Source: an uncultured Treponema sp.
GTDB lineage: Bacteria; Spirochaetota; Spirochaetia; Treponematales; Treponemataceae
Length of the DNA: 64,000 bases
Assembly: GCA_937877515.1 (NCBI GenBank)
Contig: CALFIX010000036.1
Location: 1 to 64,000 of the forward strand
Reading direction: 5' to 3'
Shown here: positions 16,052 through 23,054 of the stretch, piece by piece
Numbering within the stretch: position 1 is the first letter of the stretch
Layout: the number at the start of each line of letters is the position of its first letter
The notes under the pieces: model-generated
Told to the model about the DNA's origin: nothing
Databases searched by the model: none
Seen by the model: only the letters and a program-made list of their open reading frames with translations
Position numbers and translations under genes: made by a program

Positions 16052-17145
16052 AAAATGCCTCCTTTTCTTAGCGCTTGAGGGATCATGGAAATAAAAAGTT
16101 CTTTTATGAGTTCTACATATTGGGAAGAACCTAAAAGCTTTTCATATGCATACAGGCTTTGTTTTATTAAGTTTAGTCCAAGTCCGCAGGCTTCATCTAT
16201 AGAATTTTTGCTATTTAAAAGTTGTATGGCTTCTTCTACGCTTTTGCTTTCTATGCCTTCCTTTGAAGCTTTTGTAAAGCATTTTTCTAAGGCTGAAAGT
16301 TCTTTTTTAGAAGCTTTTTCTGAAAAGAGAATTACAGGTAAAGATTTTTTACCTTCAACAATGTCGTCCCCTCTTTTTTTGCCGGGATTACCGCTTGTAA
16401 GGTTTATAACATCATCAATTATTTGAAATGCAGCTCCAATGTCTTGAGCTATAAGACCGGCTTCTTCAGAAAGCTTTTCATTGCCTTTTGCAGATAAAAC
16501 TCCAGTTTTTGCAGAAAGAGATGCCAGTGTTCCTGTTTTGCATTTTACCATGACCAGGTATTCTTCTCTTTGGGGAATAAATGATTTTTCTCTGTGCCAT
16601 TTTATGTCCATGGCTTGCCCTAAGTGAAGTTTTCTTAGCTCTAAAAGACTCATTTTGTAAAGGTTTACTTTTAAGCTGTCAGAAACATCTAAGGCATCTA
16701 TTGTTGTCTCAGAAAGAAAATAAAGCCAGCTTGCGGCATTTATGGCCGTATCTATTCCGTATGTAATGTAGGCAGAGGGTTTTCCCCTTCGCTCTTGGGA
16801 AGCGTCTTCTATGTCGTCATGAATTAAACTTGCCGTGTGAATAAATTCTACAAGAGGCGTAAGTGAATAAGCTGTTTTTGTTGCTTCTGGAGTATCTGAG
16901 ACAGCTTTGGAAGTAAGGACTAAAAAAAGCGGTCTCCATCGCTTACCACCTAAAGTAATAAGTTCTGAAGTAGGTTTTACAAGGGTAGAGTAGTGCTCTG
17001 GCTTTATAGCTTTATAAATAGAGCCAAAAGTCCTTTTTCCCCACTCAGAATTTTCCTGGTTAGAAATTTTATGCTTTAAAGCGGGCATATAAAAAGAAAG
17101 AGAATCATCAATTTTGTTTAAGTAAGGAGTGAATTTTTCGTTCAT
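16048..17145 (-). CDS. Polyprenyl (probably octaprenyl-type) diphosphate synthase
   Basis: Trans-isoprenyl diphosphate synthase of about 365 residues, building the long prenyl chain for quinones or carrier lipids. The first Asp-rich motif is intact (HDDIEDAS, with ERRGKPSAY after it). The GxxGQAMD-like segment (HLGQAMDIKWH) and the second motif (AFQIIDDVINLTS) are recognisable, but the second reads DDxxN rather than DDxxD. The protein has an N-terminal extension of about 60 residues. No Shine-Dalgarno is present; a good promoter ends seven bases before this ATG, so the mRNA may be leaderless. First gene of an operon with the TPR and RseC-like genes. Confidence 0.85.
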   Translation of the reverse strand: MNEKFTPYLNKIDDSLSFYMPALKHKISNQENSEWGKRTFGSIYKAIKPEHYSTLVKPTSELITLGGKRWRPLFLVLTSKAVSDTPEATKTAYSLTPLVEFIHTASLIHDDIEDASQERRGKPSAYITYGIDTAINAASWLYFLSETTIDALDVSDSLKVNLYKMSLLELRKLHLGQAMDIKWHREKSFIPQREEYLVMVKCKTGTLASLSAKTGVLSAKGNEKLSEEAGLIAQDIGAAFQIIDDVINLTSGNPGKKRGDDIVEGKKSLPVILFSEKASKKELSALEKCFTKASKEGIESKSVEEAIQLLNSKNSIDEACGLGLNLIKQSLYAYEKLLGSSQYVELIKELFISMIPQALRKGGIL

Positions 17146-17152
17146 TACATAA

Positions 17153-17181
17153 AGTATACACTTTTTATGCATTGAATTCAA
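17153..17181 (-). promoter_or_regulatory. Promoter abutting the polyprenyl synthase start (leaderless type)
   Basis: Minus strand: TTGAAT (17176-17181), 17-base spacer, TATACT (17153-17158), then seven bases to ATG (17145). No Shine-Dalgarno lies between, so the start codon would be at or next to the 5' end of the mRNA. Confidence 0.75.
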
Positions 17182-17195
17182 ATCAGATAAAATAT

Positions 17196-17224
17196 AAAAA
17201 AAGCCCCGCATTTTGCTGGGCTTT
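17196..17224 (-). terminator. Terminator after cheB
   Basis: On the minus strand AAAGCCCAGCA pairs with TGCGGGGCTTT (one mismatch, TTT-type loop), followed by a run of T (17196-17202 as A on the plus strand). It ends cheB just before the polyprenyl synthase promoter. Confidence 0.85.
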
Positions 17225-17232
17225 AAGTATTA

Positions 17233-18423
17233 TTAGCTATGTTCCCTAACAATTTTACTCATTTCGTCTGCCATGTTTTCCAGCGAAACCTGCTTTTGAA
17301 CAGCTCCCAGTTCGTAGGCAACCTTTGGCATTCCGTAAACGATAGAGGATTTTTCGTCCTGCCCTAATGTCCATGCACCTTGTTTGCGCATTTCTGCAAG
17401 TTGGGTAGCTCCGTCGCGGCCCATACCCGTCATTATTATACCAAGAGCATGGTTCTGGTAGATTTTTGCAACAGATTCAAAAAGAACGTCTGCACTGGGT
17501 CTGTGGCCGTTTCTTTGATCTTCTTTTGAAAGCCGAATAACATTGCAAAGCGTAGATTTTTCTACAACTATGTGAAAGTCTCCGGGGGCTACATAAATCT
17601 GGCCGGGATGTATAAGGTCTCCGTCTTCGGCTTCTTTTACGTTAAGCGGACAAATGCGGTCTAATGAAGCTGCAAATTCTTTTGTAAATCCTGCCGGCAT
17701 GTGCTGAACTACAAGAATTGGACGGCTGAATTTTGGATCGATTTTTGCAAAAACTTCGCGCAGAGCGTTTGGACCACCTGTAGAAATACCTAATGCAACA
17801 ATTTCTATGGAAGAAGGAGAGCGCAACTCGTTTATTACAGCTGGTTCTTTCTTTGTTGACTGCCATAAAGTTGGCGGTATCATGGAGGCCGCACTGGAAG
17901 TAGCAGGTTTAACCTTGTCTAAAATGCCTTCTTTTGCAGCAGCACTTTCTGCCTCTTTGAGCTTTGCCTGCTGCATAAAGAATTCTGGAGGGTAAATTTC
18001 CTTACCTTTATTGCGTGCATAACGGCCACCGTAAGAGGCTATGCGTTCTATAAGCTCGCTGGAAACAGAAGAAATGTTTGAGGATGTTGAACCGGATGGT
18101 TTTGTAATAAAGTCACTCGCTCCAAGTTCCAGACATTGCATGGTTACGGCAGCGCCTTTTGTTGCAATAGAAGAAAGAATTACAACAGGAATATTTATGC
18201 CTTGTTTTTTTCTCTCTTCAAGGAACTGAACTCCTGTCATTTCTGGCATTTCAATATCTAAAACAATTAAATCCGGATTTAGCTGAGGAATCTTCTGAAG
18301 GCAGAATTTTCCATTCATGGCTGTTCCACAAACTTTCATGCCTTCTGTTCCATCTATAATGCGCGAAATAAGGTTTCTCATTAAAGCTGAGTCATCACAA
18401 ACTAAAACCTGAATATCATCCAT
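17233..18423 (-). CDS. cheB: Chemotaxis protein-glutamate methylesterase CheB
   Basis: Removes methyl groups from chemoreceptors when phosphorylated by CheA; cytoplasmic. The 396-residue protein has an N-terminal receiver domain (1-120) with the phospho-Asp in LIVLDIEMPEMTG. A roughly 85-residue linker follows, longer than usual, then the methylesterase domain with the catalytic triad: Ser in LGISTGGPNAL, His in VVQHMPAGFT, Asp in MTGMGRDGA. AACGAGG precedes the start. It follows cheR in the same direction, with a terminator-like hairpin between them. No CheA, CheW, CheY or receptor gene is in the window. Confidence 0.95.
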   Translation of the reverse strand: MDDIQVLVCDDSALMRNLISRIIDGTEGMKVCGTAMNGKFCLQKIPQLNPDLIVLDIEMPEMTGVQFLEERKKQGINIPVVILSSIATKGAAVTMQCLELGASDFITKPSGSTSSNISSVSSELIERIASYGGRYARNKGKEIYPPEFFMQQAKLKEAESAAAKEGILDKVKPATSSAASMIPPTLWQSTKKEPAVINELRSPSSIEIVALGISTGGPNALREVFAKIDPKFSRPILVVQHMPAGFTKEFAASLDRICPLNVKEAEDGDLIHPGQIYVAPGDFHIVVEKSTLCNVIRLSKEDQRNGHRPSADVLFESVAKIYQNHALGIIMTGMGRDGATQLAEMRKQGAWTLGQDEKSSIVYGMPKVAYELGAVQKQVSLENMADEMSKIVREHS

Positions 18424-18441
18424 AAATTTATCCTCGTTGTT

Positions 18442-18470
18442 TAAAAATATCCCCTAGCAAATGCCAGGGG
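18442..18470 (-). terminator. Terminator-like hairpin between cheR and cheB
   Basis: On the minus strand CCCCTGGCA pairs with TGCTAGGGG (18451-18470, one G-U pair, TT loop), followed by ATATTTTT. No promoter fits in the remaining bases before cheB, so it more likely attenuates than fully stops transcription. Confidence 0.7.
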
Positions 18471-18486
18471 AATGTATGAGAGCGTT

Positions 18487-19305
18487 TTATTGCTCGTTTT
18501 TCTGATATAGACAAGCCCATTGGGTTTTTAAGAACTCAAATTTTGTGTCCATTCCAAAAAGACTTTCTGAGTGTCCAATAAAGAGGTAAGAGTTCTTTGC
18601 CATAGAATTCCAGAAACGGTCAATAGTAGCTTTTTGTGCGGCTTCATCAAAATAAATAAGAACGTTTCGACAGAATACGATGTCTAGGTTTCTGGCACCA
18701 GAGTCAAAGCGAAGATTGTGGTAGTCAAAACGAATTGTCTTCATTAGGTCTGGCTTTACCTGGTAGCCGCCATCAGTTTTTGTAAAGTATGTTGCCAGAT
18801 AGTTTTGAGGGATTCCTGTAATTCTGGAGTCCTGATAAAAGCCCTGCTGGCCAACCATAAGAGACTTTAGGGAGATGTCTGAAGCCATTATGTCGAATGT
18901 GTACGGAGCTGGAAGCTTGTCTTTTAAAAGCATTGCAATTGTATAGGGCTCTTCGCCAGTAGAACAACCTGCGCTCCAGATACGAACTTTAGTATCTCCG
19001 GTCTTCTTTTTATTTTCTAGAACATGCGGAATTACATAGTTTATGAGTGCATCAAAATGCGGTTGGTTACGGAAAAAGCGAGTAAGGTTTGTTGTAATGC
19101 TGTCTAGGAAAGTCTTAAATTCACCCTGATCGCTTGTTATTAACTTGTAATATTCCTGTAAATCCGTCAAGCCCTTTTCTCTTAAGCGTTCTTTTAGGCG
19201 GCTGTCAAGAATAGAGCGGTTAGTTTCTGAGAATGTTATTCCGCTTGAGTCATAAATAAGTTTGCGAAATTCTTCAAATTGTGAATCTGTAAGCAAGTCT
19301 GCCAT
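18487..19305 (-). CDS. cheR: Chemotaxis protein methyltransferase CheR
   Basis: Methylates receptor glutamates using S-adenosylmethionine; 272 residues. The N-terminal helical domain (FEEFRKLIYDSSGITFSE) precedes the SAM-binding domain with RIWSAGCSTGEEPYTIAMLL, and NLDIVFCRNVLIYFD is the usual CheR motif IV. There is no C-terminal TPR or pentapeptide tether. No Shine-Dalgarno is present; TATAAT lies eight bases before the ATG with TTTACA 17 bases further up, so a leaderless transcript is likely. Confidence 0.95.
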   Translation of the reverse strand: MADLLTDSQFEEFRKLIYDSSGITFSETNRSILDSRLKERLREKGLTDLQEYYKLITSDQGEFKTFLDSITTNLTRFFRNQPHFDALINYVIPHVLENKKKTGDTKVRIWSAGCSTGEEPYTIAMLLKDKLPAPYTFDIMASDISLKSLMVGQQGFYQDSRITGIPQNYLATYFTKTDGGYQVKPDLMKTIRFDYHNLRFDSGARNLDIVFCRNVLIYFDEAAQKATIDRFWNSMAKNSYLFIGHSESLFGMDTKFEFLKTQWACLYQKNEQ

Positions 19306-19313
19306 ATTCTTTA

Positions 19314-19342
19314 ATTATAAGTCACAAAATTTGATTTGTAAA
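19314..19342 (-). promoter_or_regulatory. cheR promoter close to the start codon (leaderless type)
   Basis: Minus strand: TTTACA (19337-19342), 17 bases, TATAAT (19314-19319), eight bases to the cheR ATG. It lies inside an AT-rich segment with repeated AAATTTG words. Confidence 0.75.
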
Positions 19343-19395
19343 CCAAATTTTAGAAAACATTAAAATTTGCTTTAAAAATTTTCTTGAAAATTTGG
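19343..19395 (-). other. AT-rich inverted repeat between the M23 peptidase and cheR
   Basis: CCAAATTTT (19343-19351) and AAAATTTGG (19387-19395) form a perfect nine-base inverted repeat with further AAAATTT words between. It could end the peptidase transcript or be a protein-binding site beside the cheR promoter. Confidence 0.4.
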
Positions 19396-19396
19396 T

Positions 19397-20428
19397 CTAC
19401 TTCCATAAATTTGCAGGATTTACAGTGCGTCCGTTTTTGTAAACTGTAAAGTGTAAGTGTGGTCCTGTACTCATTCCTGTGCTTCCTACGAGCCCCAAAC
19501 GGGTATTTGTGTTTACATACTGACCTTTTACAGCCAGAATCTGGCTCATGTGACCGTAAAGTGTTTTGTATCCGGAGTGATGCTTTACGATTACATAGTT
19601 ACCGTATACGTCGCTCCAGCCTGCTGTTGTAACAACGCCGTCTAGAGCCGCATAAATTGGAGTCCCCTTTGCACATGCCATGTCTATACCGTTGTGGAAC
19701 GTACGTTTTGAGCTGTCAAATGGGCTTGTTCTCCACCCATACCAGGAAGAGAAGTAATATCTTGTATGTAAAGGACGCTTAAACAAGTCTCCGTTAATTT
19801 CCTGCCTTGTAACCCAGTCTAATTCTGCATCAGGAACAAAAATTGTTCTTCCTGCACTAAGTTTTTCATCCTGCGAAAGATTATTTACAAACGCACACTT
19901 TTGAGCATCGACCTTGTATTTTTCTGCTATGGTTTGAGCAGTTTCCTGTCCAGTGCGGACTGTGTAAAGGATGCCCGGCATGGAAGGAATTTTTAAGTAT
20001 TGGCCAATCTGAATAAGACGGGAAGCCCTAATGTTATTTACGCTGATTATCGTGTCTTGAGTAACTCCAAATTCGTCTGCAATATAGCCAATCATATCGC
20101 CTTTTTTTACACGGTATGAAATGTAAGAAAGCTCTTTGTCTTCTGCGTTGTCTAAAAGAAGTGTTTCTTCGCTTCCGAAGTCAGTAGCAAATTCATCTAC
20201 ATCTTGATTCTTATTTTGAGAAGAAAGTTGCTCTATAGTCAGCTCCGGGTTTCCGGGGGTCTCTAAACCGCCCTTACCTTTTGAGTTATTGTGGTGCATT
20301 ACGATTGCCGACGTTGCAAGAACTATTCCTGCCGCACAAACTACAGACAAAGAGCTTATAAGTCCATATTTAAAATACATACGATTAAGTGAGTTACTAT
20401 AACATTTTTCTCTTATAATTTCAAACAT
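19397..20428 (-). CDS. LysM-domain M23 metallopeptidase (envelope peptidoglycan hydrolase)
   Basis: A 343-residue membrane-anchored protein. One N-terminal membrane helix (about 20-45) is followed by two LysM peptidoglycan-binding units (YRVKKGDMIGYIADEFGV, and YTVRTGQETAQTIAEKYKV). The C-terminal M23 domain has HNGIDMACAKGTPIYAALDG, GYKTLYGHMS and GPHLHFTVY, so the zinc ligands H-x3-D and HxH are present. Likely a periplasmic endopeptidase in cell-wall remodelling. It shares one base with rlmE upstream, so the two are coupled. Confidence 0.93.
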   Translation of the reverse strand: MFEIIREKCYSNSLNRMYFKYGLISSLSVVCAAGIVLATSAIVMHHNNSKGKGGLETPGNPELTIEQLSSQNKNQDVDEFATDFGSEETLLLDNAEDKELSYISYRVKKGDMIGYIADEFGVTQDTIISVNNIRASRLIQIGQYLKIPSMPGILYTVRTGQETAQTIAEKYKVDAQKCAFVNNLSQDEKLSAGRTIFVPDAELDWVTRQEINGDLFKRPLHTRYYFSSWYGWRTSPFDSSKRTFHNGIDMACAKGTPIYAALDGVVTTAGWSDVYGNYVIVKHHSGYKTLYGHMSQILAVKGQYVNTNTRLGLVGSTGMSTGPHLHFTVYKNGRTVNPANLWK

Positions 20429-21030
20429 TACTTTTTCCCTAAACCAATTAGATATGTTTCAAATGATTCTGAACGGCAGGCTTCCGGCTTAAAGCCTTTT
20501 GCACTTGTAAAGATTTCCCGCATTTTTTTTAGGAAAGCCTGCTGGTCTCCGTTTTGAAATATTTTTACGCAAAAGTTTCCGCCGCTTTTTAGCATAACCT
20601 GTGCGTACCAGATTGCCATTTCTACAAGAGCTTTACTGCGTGCTGTATCTATAACACGATTCCCCGTTGTAAGAGGGGCAGCGTCGCATACAACACAATC
20701 GTAGGGTCCTTGCTCTGTTATTTTGTTTCGTATTTCTTCGCTTAAAAGATCTCCTTGAAAAAATACAAGGTTGTCTCCGTGAACGTCTTTTGAAAGAGGA
20801 TTTAAATCTACAGAAACTATTTTACTGGTTGGGTCTACAGTACGTAAAAGCCATGTTGTCCAGCTTCCCGGGGCGGCTCCTAAGTCTAAAACTGTGTATC
20901 CCTTTTTTATAAATCCAAATTTCTGGTCTATTTCCTGAAGTTTATATACACTTCGGGCAGGATAACCTTCTTTAAAAGCTTTTTGTGACCAAAAGTCCGG
21001 TTTTGCGTAACTATTTTGCTTTGATGGCAT
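20428..21030 (-). CDS. rlmE: 23S rRNA (uridine-2'-O-)-methyltransferase RlmE/FtsJ
   Basis: Methylates a uridine in the 23S rRNA A-loop during late 50S assembly. The 200 residues match the normal RrmJ/FtsJ length. SAM motif I is LDLGAAPGSWTTWLL, and the catalytic Lys-Asp-Lys-Glu set is consistent with RSVYKLQEID (first Lys), VVCDAAP (Asp), FCVKIF (second Lys) and the C-terminal SESFETYLIG (Glu). It lies between the anti-sigma gene (54-base gap) and the M23 peptidase (one-base overlap). No convincing Shine-Dalgarno is seen. Confidence 0.93.
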   Translation of the reverse strand: MPSKQNSYAKPDFWSQKAFKEGYPARSVYKLQEIDQKFGFIKKGYTVLDLGAAPGSWTTWLLRTVDPTSKIVSVDLNPLSKDVHGDNLVFFQGDLLSEEIRNKITEQGPYDCVVCDAAPLTTGNRVIDTARSKALVEMAIWYAQVMLKSGGNFCVKIFQNGDQQAFLKKMREIFTSAKGFKPEACRSESFETYLIGLGKK

Positions 21031-21084
21031 ATACTAAAAATCGGCAGTTTTCAAGGCGACTTTTAGAGCTTTTTTGAGATAAAG

Positions 21085-21534
21085 TTACAGGGCTATTGTG
21101 TTTACCTTTTTTATAAAGAAATCAAGATTGAGTCCTATAAATGAAGCACAGTAACCTACGACGCATAGTGCAAAGATTGCGTAAAATGCAAACATTACTT
21201 TGTGGTCTGTTGCTCCTGAGGTGATTATTGTAAAGAAGCTCATTGCAATAATCATCAGTAAGCCCATTATTATCCAGCTTGCAAGAGAACCTTTTTGCCT
21301 CTTTTCCATGTAGCCAGGTTCTATTTCGTTCATGAGGTTTGTTATTGTGTCTGACTTTACAGGTGTTTTTATTTTTAATGGAGCACTAGAAAGTTTTTCT
21401 GCGTAAGAAAGAGCTTTTATTTCTGCACTGCATTTTTTGCAGCTTATAAGATGCATTGAAAGCTTTGCAGGAATCTTCTGATTTTTGTCTAACATGAGGT
21501 ATTCTTCCATCCATTGTTCGCAGTTCTTTTTCAT
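21085..21534 (-). CDS. Zinc-finger anti-sigma factor (ZAS-type)
   Basis: A 149-residue protein. The N-terminus carries the anti-sigma zinc motif: Cys near residue 5, then HLISCKKC (H-x3-C-x2-C) near residue 28. Two membrane helices follow in the C-terminal half (SWIIMGLLMIIAMSFFTII and FAFYAIFALCVVGYCASFI in parts). Such proteins hold an ECF sigma factor at the membrane until a signal releases it. AGGAGC precedes the start and the sigma gene ends 15 bases upstream, so they are partners. Confidence 0.88.
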   Translation of the reverse strand: MKKNCEQWMEEYLMLDKNQKIPAKLSMHLISCKKCSAEIKALSYAEKLSSAPLKIKTPVKSDTITNLMNEIEPGYMEKRQKGSLASWIIMGLLMIIAMSFFTIITSGATDHKVMFAFYAIFALCVVGYCASFIGLNLDFFIKKVNTIAL

Positions 21535-21549
21535 TTTTACGCTCCTGTG

Positions 21550-22128
21550 TTATACGTTATAAAAATCTGCAAGCTTTTCGCGCAGTATTTTTTTTGCACG
21601 GAAAATATGCGATTTTATTGTATTTAATGGTTTACCGGTTATAATCATAATTTCTTCATAAGAGTTGTCATAAAAGAAATACAGGTCTAGGCAAAATGCA
21701 TAGTCTTCTGGCAGTTCTTTTATGGCTTCTCTGACGGCTTGTTTTGTTAAAGTACGAATCTGTCTTTCTTCCGGCGTGCTGTCCAGGTCTGGAAGCATGG
21801 CTTCGTCAGAAAGTGTTTCGTATTCCTTTTTGCGGTTCTTTGCATTTATGGCGGTTGTGTAAGCAATGCTTGTTAGCCATGTAGAAAATTTGCTTTCGCC
21901 CCTAAATGAAGAAAGGTTTTTGTAAGCCTTAAAAAAAACATCCTGAACAAAATCTTCTATGTCCTGTTCGTTTTTAAAAAAGCTTTTACCAACTGCCTTT
22001 ACTCTGTTTTCGTTAAGTGAAACAAGTTCTGCAAAAGACTTATGGTGCCCCTTTAAACATTCTTTTATGAGATGATTTGTGCGCTTTTGTAATTCTAAGT
22101 CTTCCCTAGAAGACGTTATTATTCCCAT
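21550..22128 (-). CDS. ECF-family RNA polymerase sigma factor (RpoE-like)
   Basis: A 192-residue sigma factor with only regions 2 and 4, as expected for ECF sigma factors. Region 2 includes DIEDFVQDVFFKAYKNLSSF and the -10-binding STWLTSIAYTTAINAKNR. Region 4 has LPEDYAFCLDLYFFYDNSYEEI and a helix-turn-helix ending in LNTIKSHIFRAKKILREKL. It starts 23 bases inside the upstream membrane-protein gene, has no clear Shine-Dalgarno, and is followed by the cognate anti-sigma gene. An ECF-like promoter lies upstream of the cassette, consistent with autoregulation. Confidence 0.93.
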   Translation of the reverse strand: MGIITSSREDLELQKRTNHLIKECLKGHHKSFAELVSLNENRVKAVGKSFFKNEQDIEDFVQDVFFKAYKNLSSFRGESKFSTWLTSIAYTTAINAKNRKKEYETLSDEAMLPDLDSTPEERQIRTLTKQAVREAIKELPEDYAFCLDLYFFYDNSYEEIMIITGKPLNTIKSHIFRAKKILREKLADFYNV

Positions 22129-22477
22129 TTTTGCTAGATTCTGATTTATTGGAACTTGTTAATTTATAGAATATTATAAGCATTATGCCAATTGCAAGAG
22201 GAATAAGACCGCCTAACATGGCCCAGGTTTTTCCTTCCAAAAGAGCAAACATGGCTGTAAGAACAAGTCCGACACCTATAAGACAAAGTCCAAATAATAA
22301 TGTAAAAGCCCTCCAGTTAAATTTTACCGGAGTGTATGAATTGTTTTTTATTCTTTGTTTTATTTCGTGATGTCTCCAAAGAATGGCAAAAAAAACTATA
22401 GTGGCCCCAAAAACTATGCCAACAATTGGGATTATAGCAATTATTACTTGAGCTGCCGGGGTAAGACTTGTGTCCAT
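22106..22477 (-). CDS. Small membrane protein, first gene of the ECF sigma cassette
   Basis: A 123-residue protein with three probable membrane helices (VIIAIIPIVGIVFGATIVFF; AFTLLFGLCLIGVGLVLTAM; LGGLIPLAIGIMLIIFY). A basic loop (RHHEIKQRIKNNSYTP) sits after the first helix and a polar Ser/Asn tail ends the protein. The pattern recalls the uncharacterised DUF6249-like membrane proteins, but I am not sure of that. AGGAGC lies upstream of the ATG. Its overlap with the sigma gene suggests a role in sensing or regulating the sigma/anti-sigma pair; that is inference. Confidence 0.75.
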   Translation of the reverse strand: MDTSLTPAAQVIIAIIPIVGIVFGATIVFFAILWRHHEIKQRIKNNSYTPVKFNWRAFTLLFGLCLIGVGLVLTAMFALLEGKTWAMLGGLIPLAIGIMLIIFYKLTSSNKSESSKNGNNNVF

Positions 22478-22505
22478 AAAGTGCTCCTATTTTCTCTTAC
22501 CTTTT

Positions 22506-22533
22506 TTAGACACAACGAGCCTTTAAAAGTTGC
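22506..22533 (-). promoter_or_regulatory. ECF-type promoter of the sigma cassette
   Basis: Minus strand: GCAACTT (22527-22533), 16 bases, TCTAA (22506-22510). This resembles the RpoE-type consensus (GGAACTT and TCTGA/TCAAA). A start near 22500 gives a leader of about 23 bases with AGGAG. It suggests that the ECF factor encoded here transcribes its own operon. Confidence 0.55.
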
Positions 22534-22540
22534 TTAAGAT

Positions 22541-23050
22541 TTATTCAAAGAAAATGTATTCGTTAAAATATATGCCGCGAAGCTTTCCAAGCACTAATTC
22601 TGCATTTATAAGACTTAAAAGTTCCTCTTTTACGGCTTTTTCGCCAATACTTCTAAGTTCTTTAATGGTGTGACGTGAAAAAAAGTCAGTAATGATGGCC
22701 CTTTCTTTTTTTTCTTTTTGAGCAATTTCTTCAAAGAGTATGGTGTCTCCTTCCGGGTAAGAAAACCATGGCTCAATTATTACAAGTACCCCGTTTTCAT
22801 CCTGCGATTCTGGCTTTGTAGTGGCTCTAATTTGACCTATGTCTGTGTAGGCAGTTAGATTTTCACTTGTCCGTCTGCTTTTGTTTATTATTTTTTGTGG
22901 AGTTGGATCTGAGTGCCTGAAGTTATCTGTAGGAGAGTTTTTATTTTTCACTAAAGTAAGTATGCTCCCCATTACAATTATAACTGCAATAGCTATGGCA
23001 ATGAGGGTGAGAATTTTTTGAAGTTTTTTTACAAACAACTCTCTTTGCAT
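22541..23050 (-). CDS. FliL-like membrane protein
   Basis: A 169-residue protein with one N-terminal membrane helix (ILTLIAIAIAVIIVMGSIL), a polar linker and a C-terminal domain like FliL (VLVIIEPWFSYPEGD, then a long helix with KKERAIITDFFSRHTIKEL and the end YFNEYIFFE). FliL proteins sit beside the flagellar stator and affect motor torque. No flagellar genes surround this copy, so it may be a second FliL-type protein. It starts five bases after the hflX stop without a visible Shine-Dalgarno, so translation is probably coupled. Confidence 0.65.
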   Translation of the reverse strand: MQRELFVKKLQKILTLIAIAIAVIIVMGSILTLVKNKNSPTDNFRHSDPTPQKIINKSRRTSENLTAYTDIGQIRATTKPESQDENGVLVIIEPWFSYPEGDTILFEEIAQKEKKERAIITDFFSRHTIKELRSIGEKAVKEELLSLINAELVLGKLRGIYFNEYIFFE

Positions 23051-23054
23051 ATTA

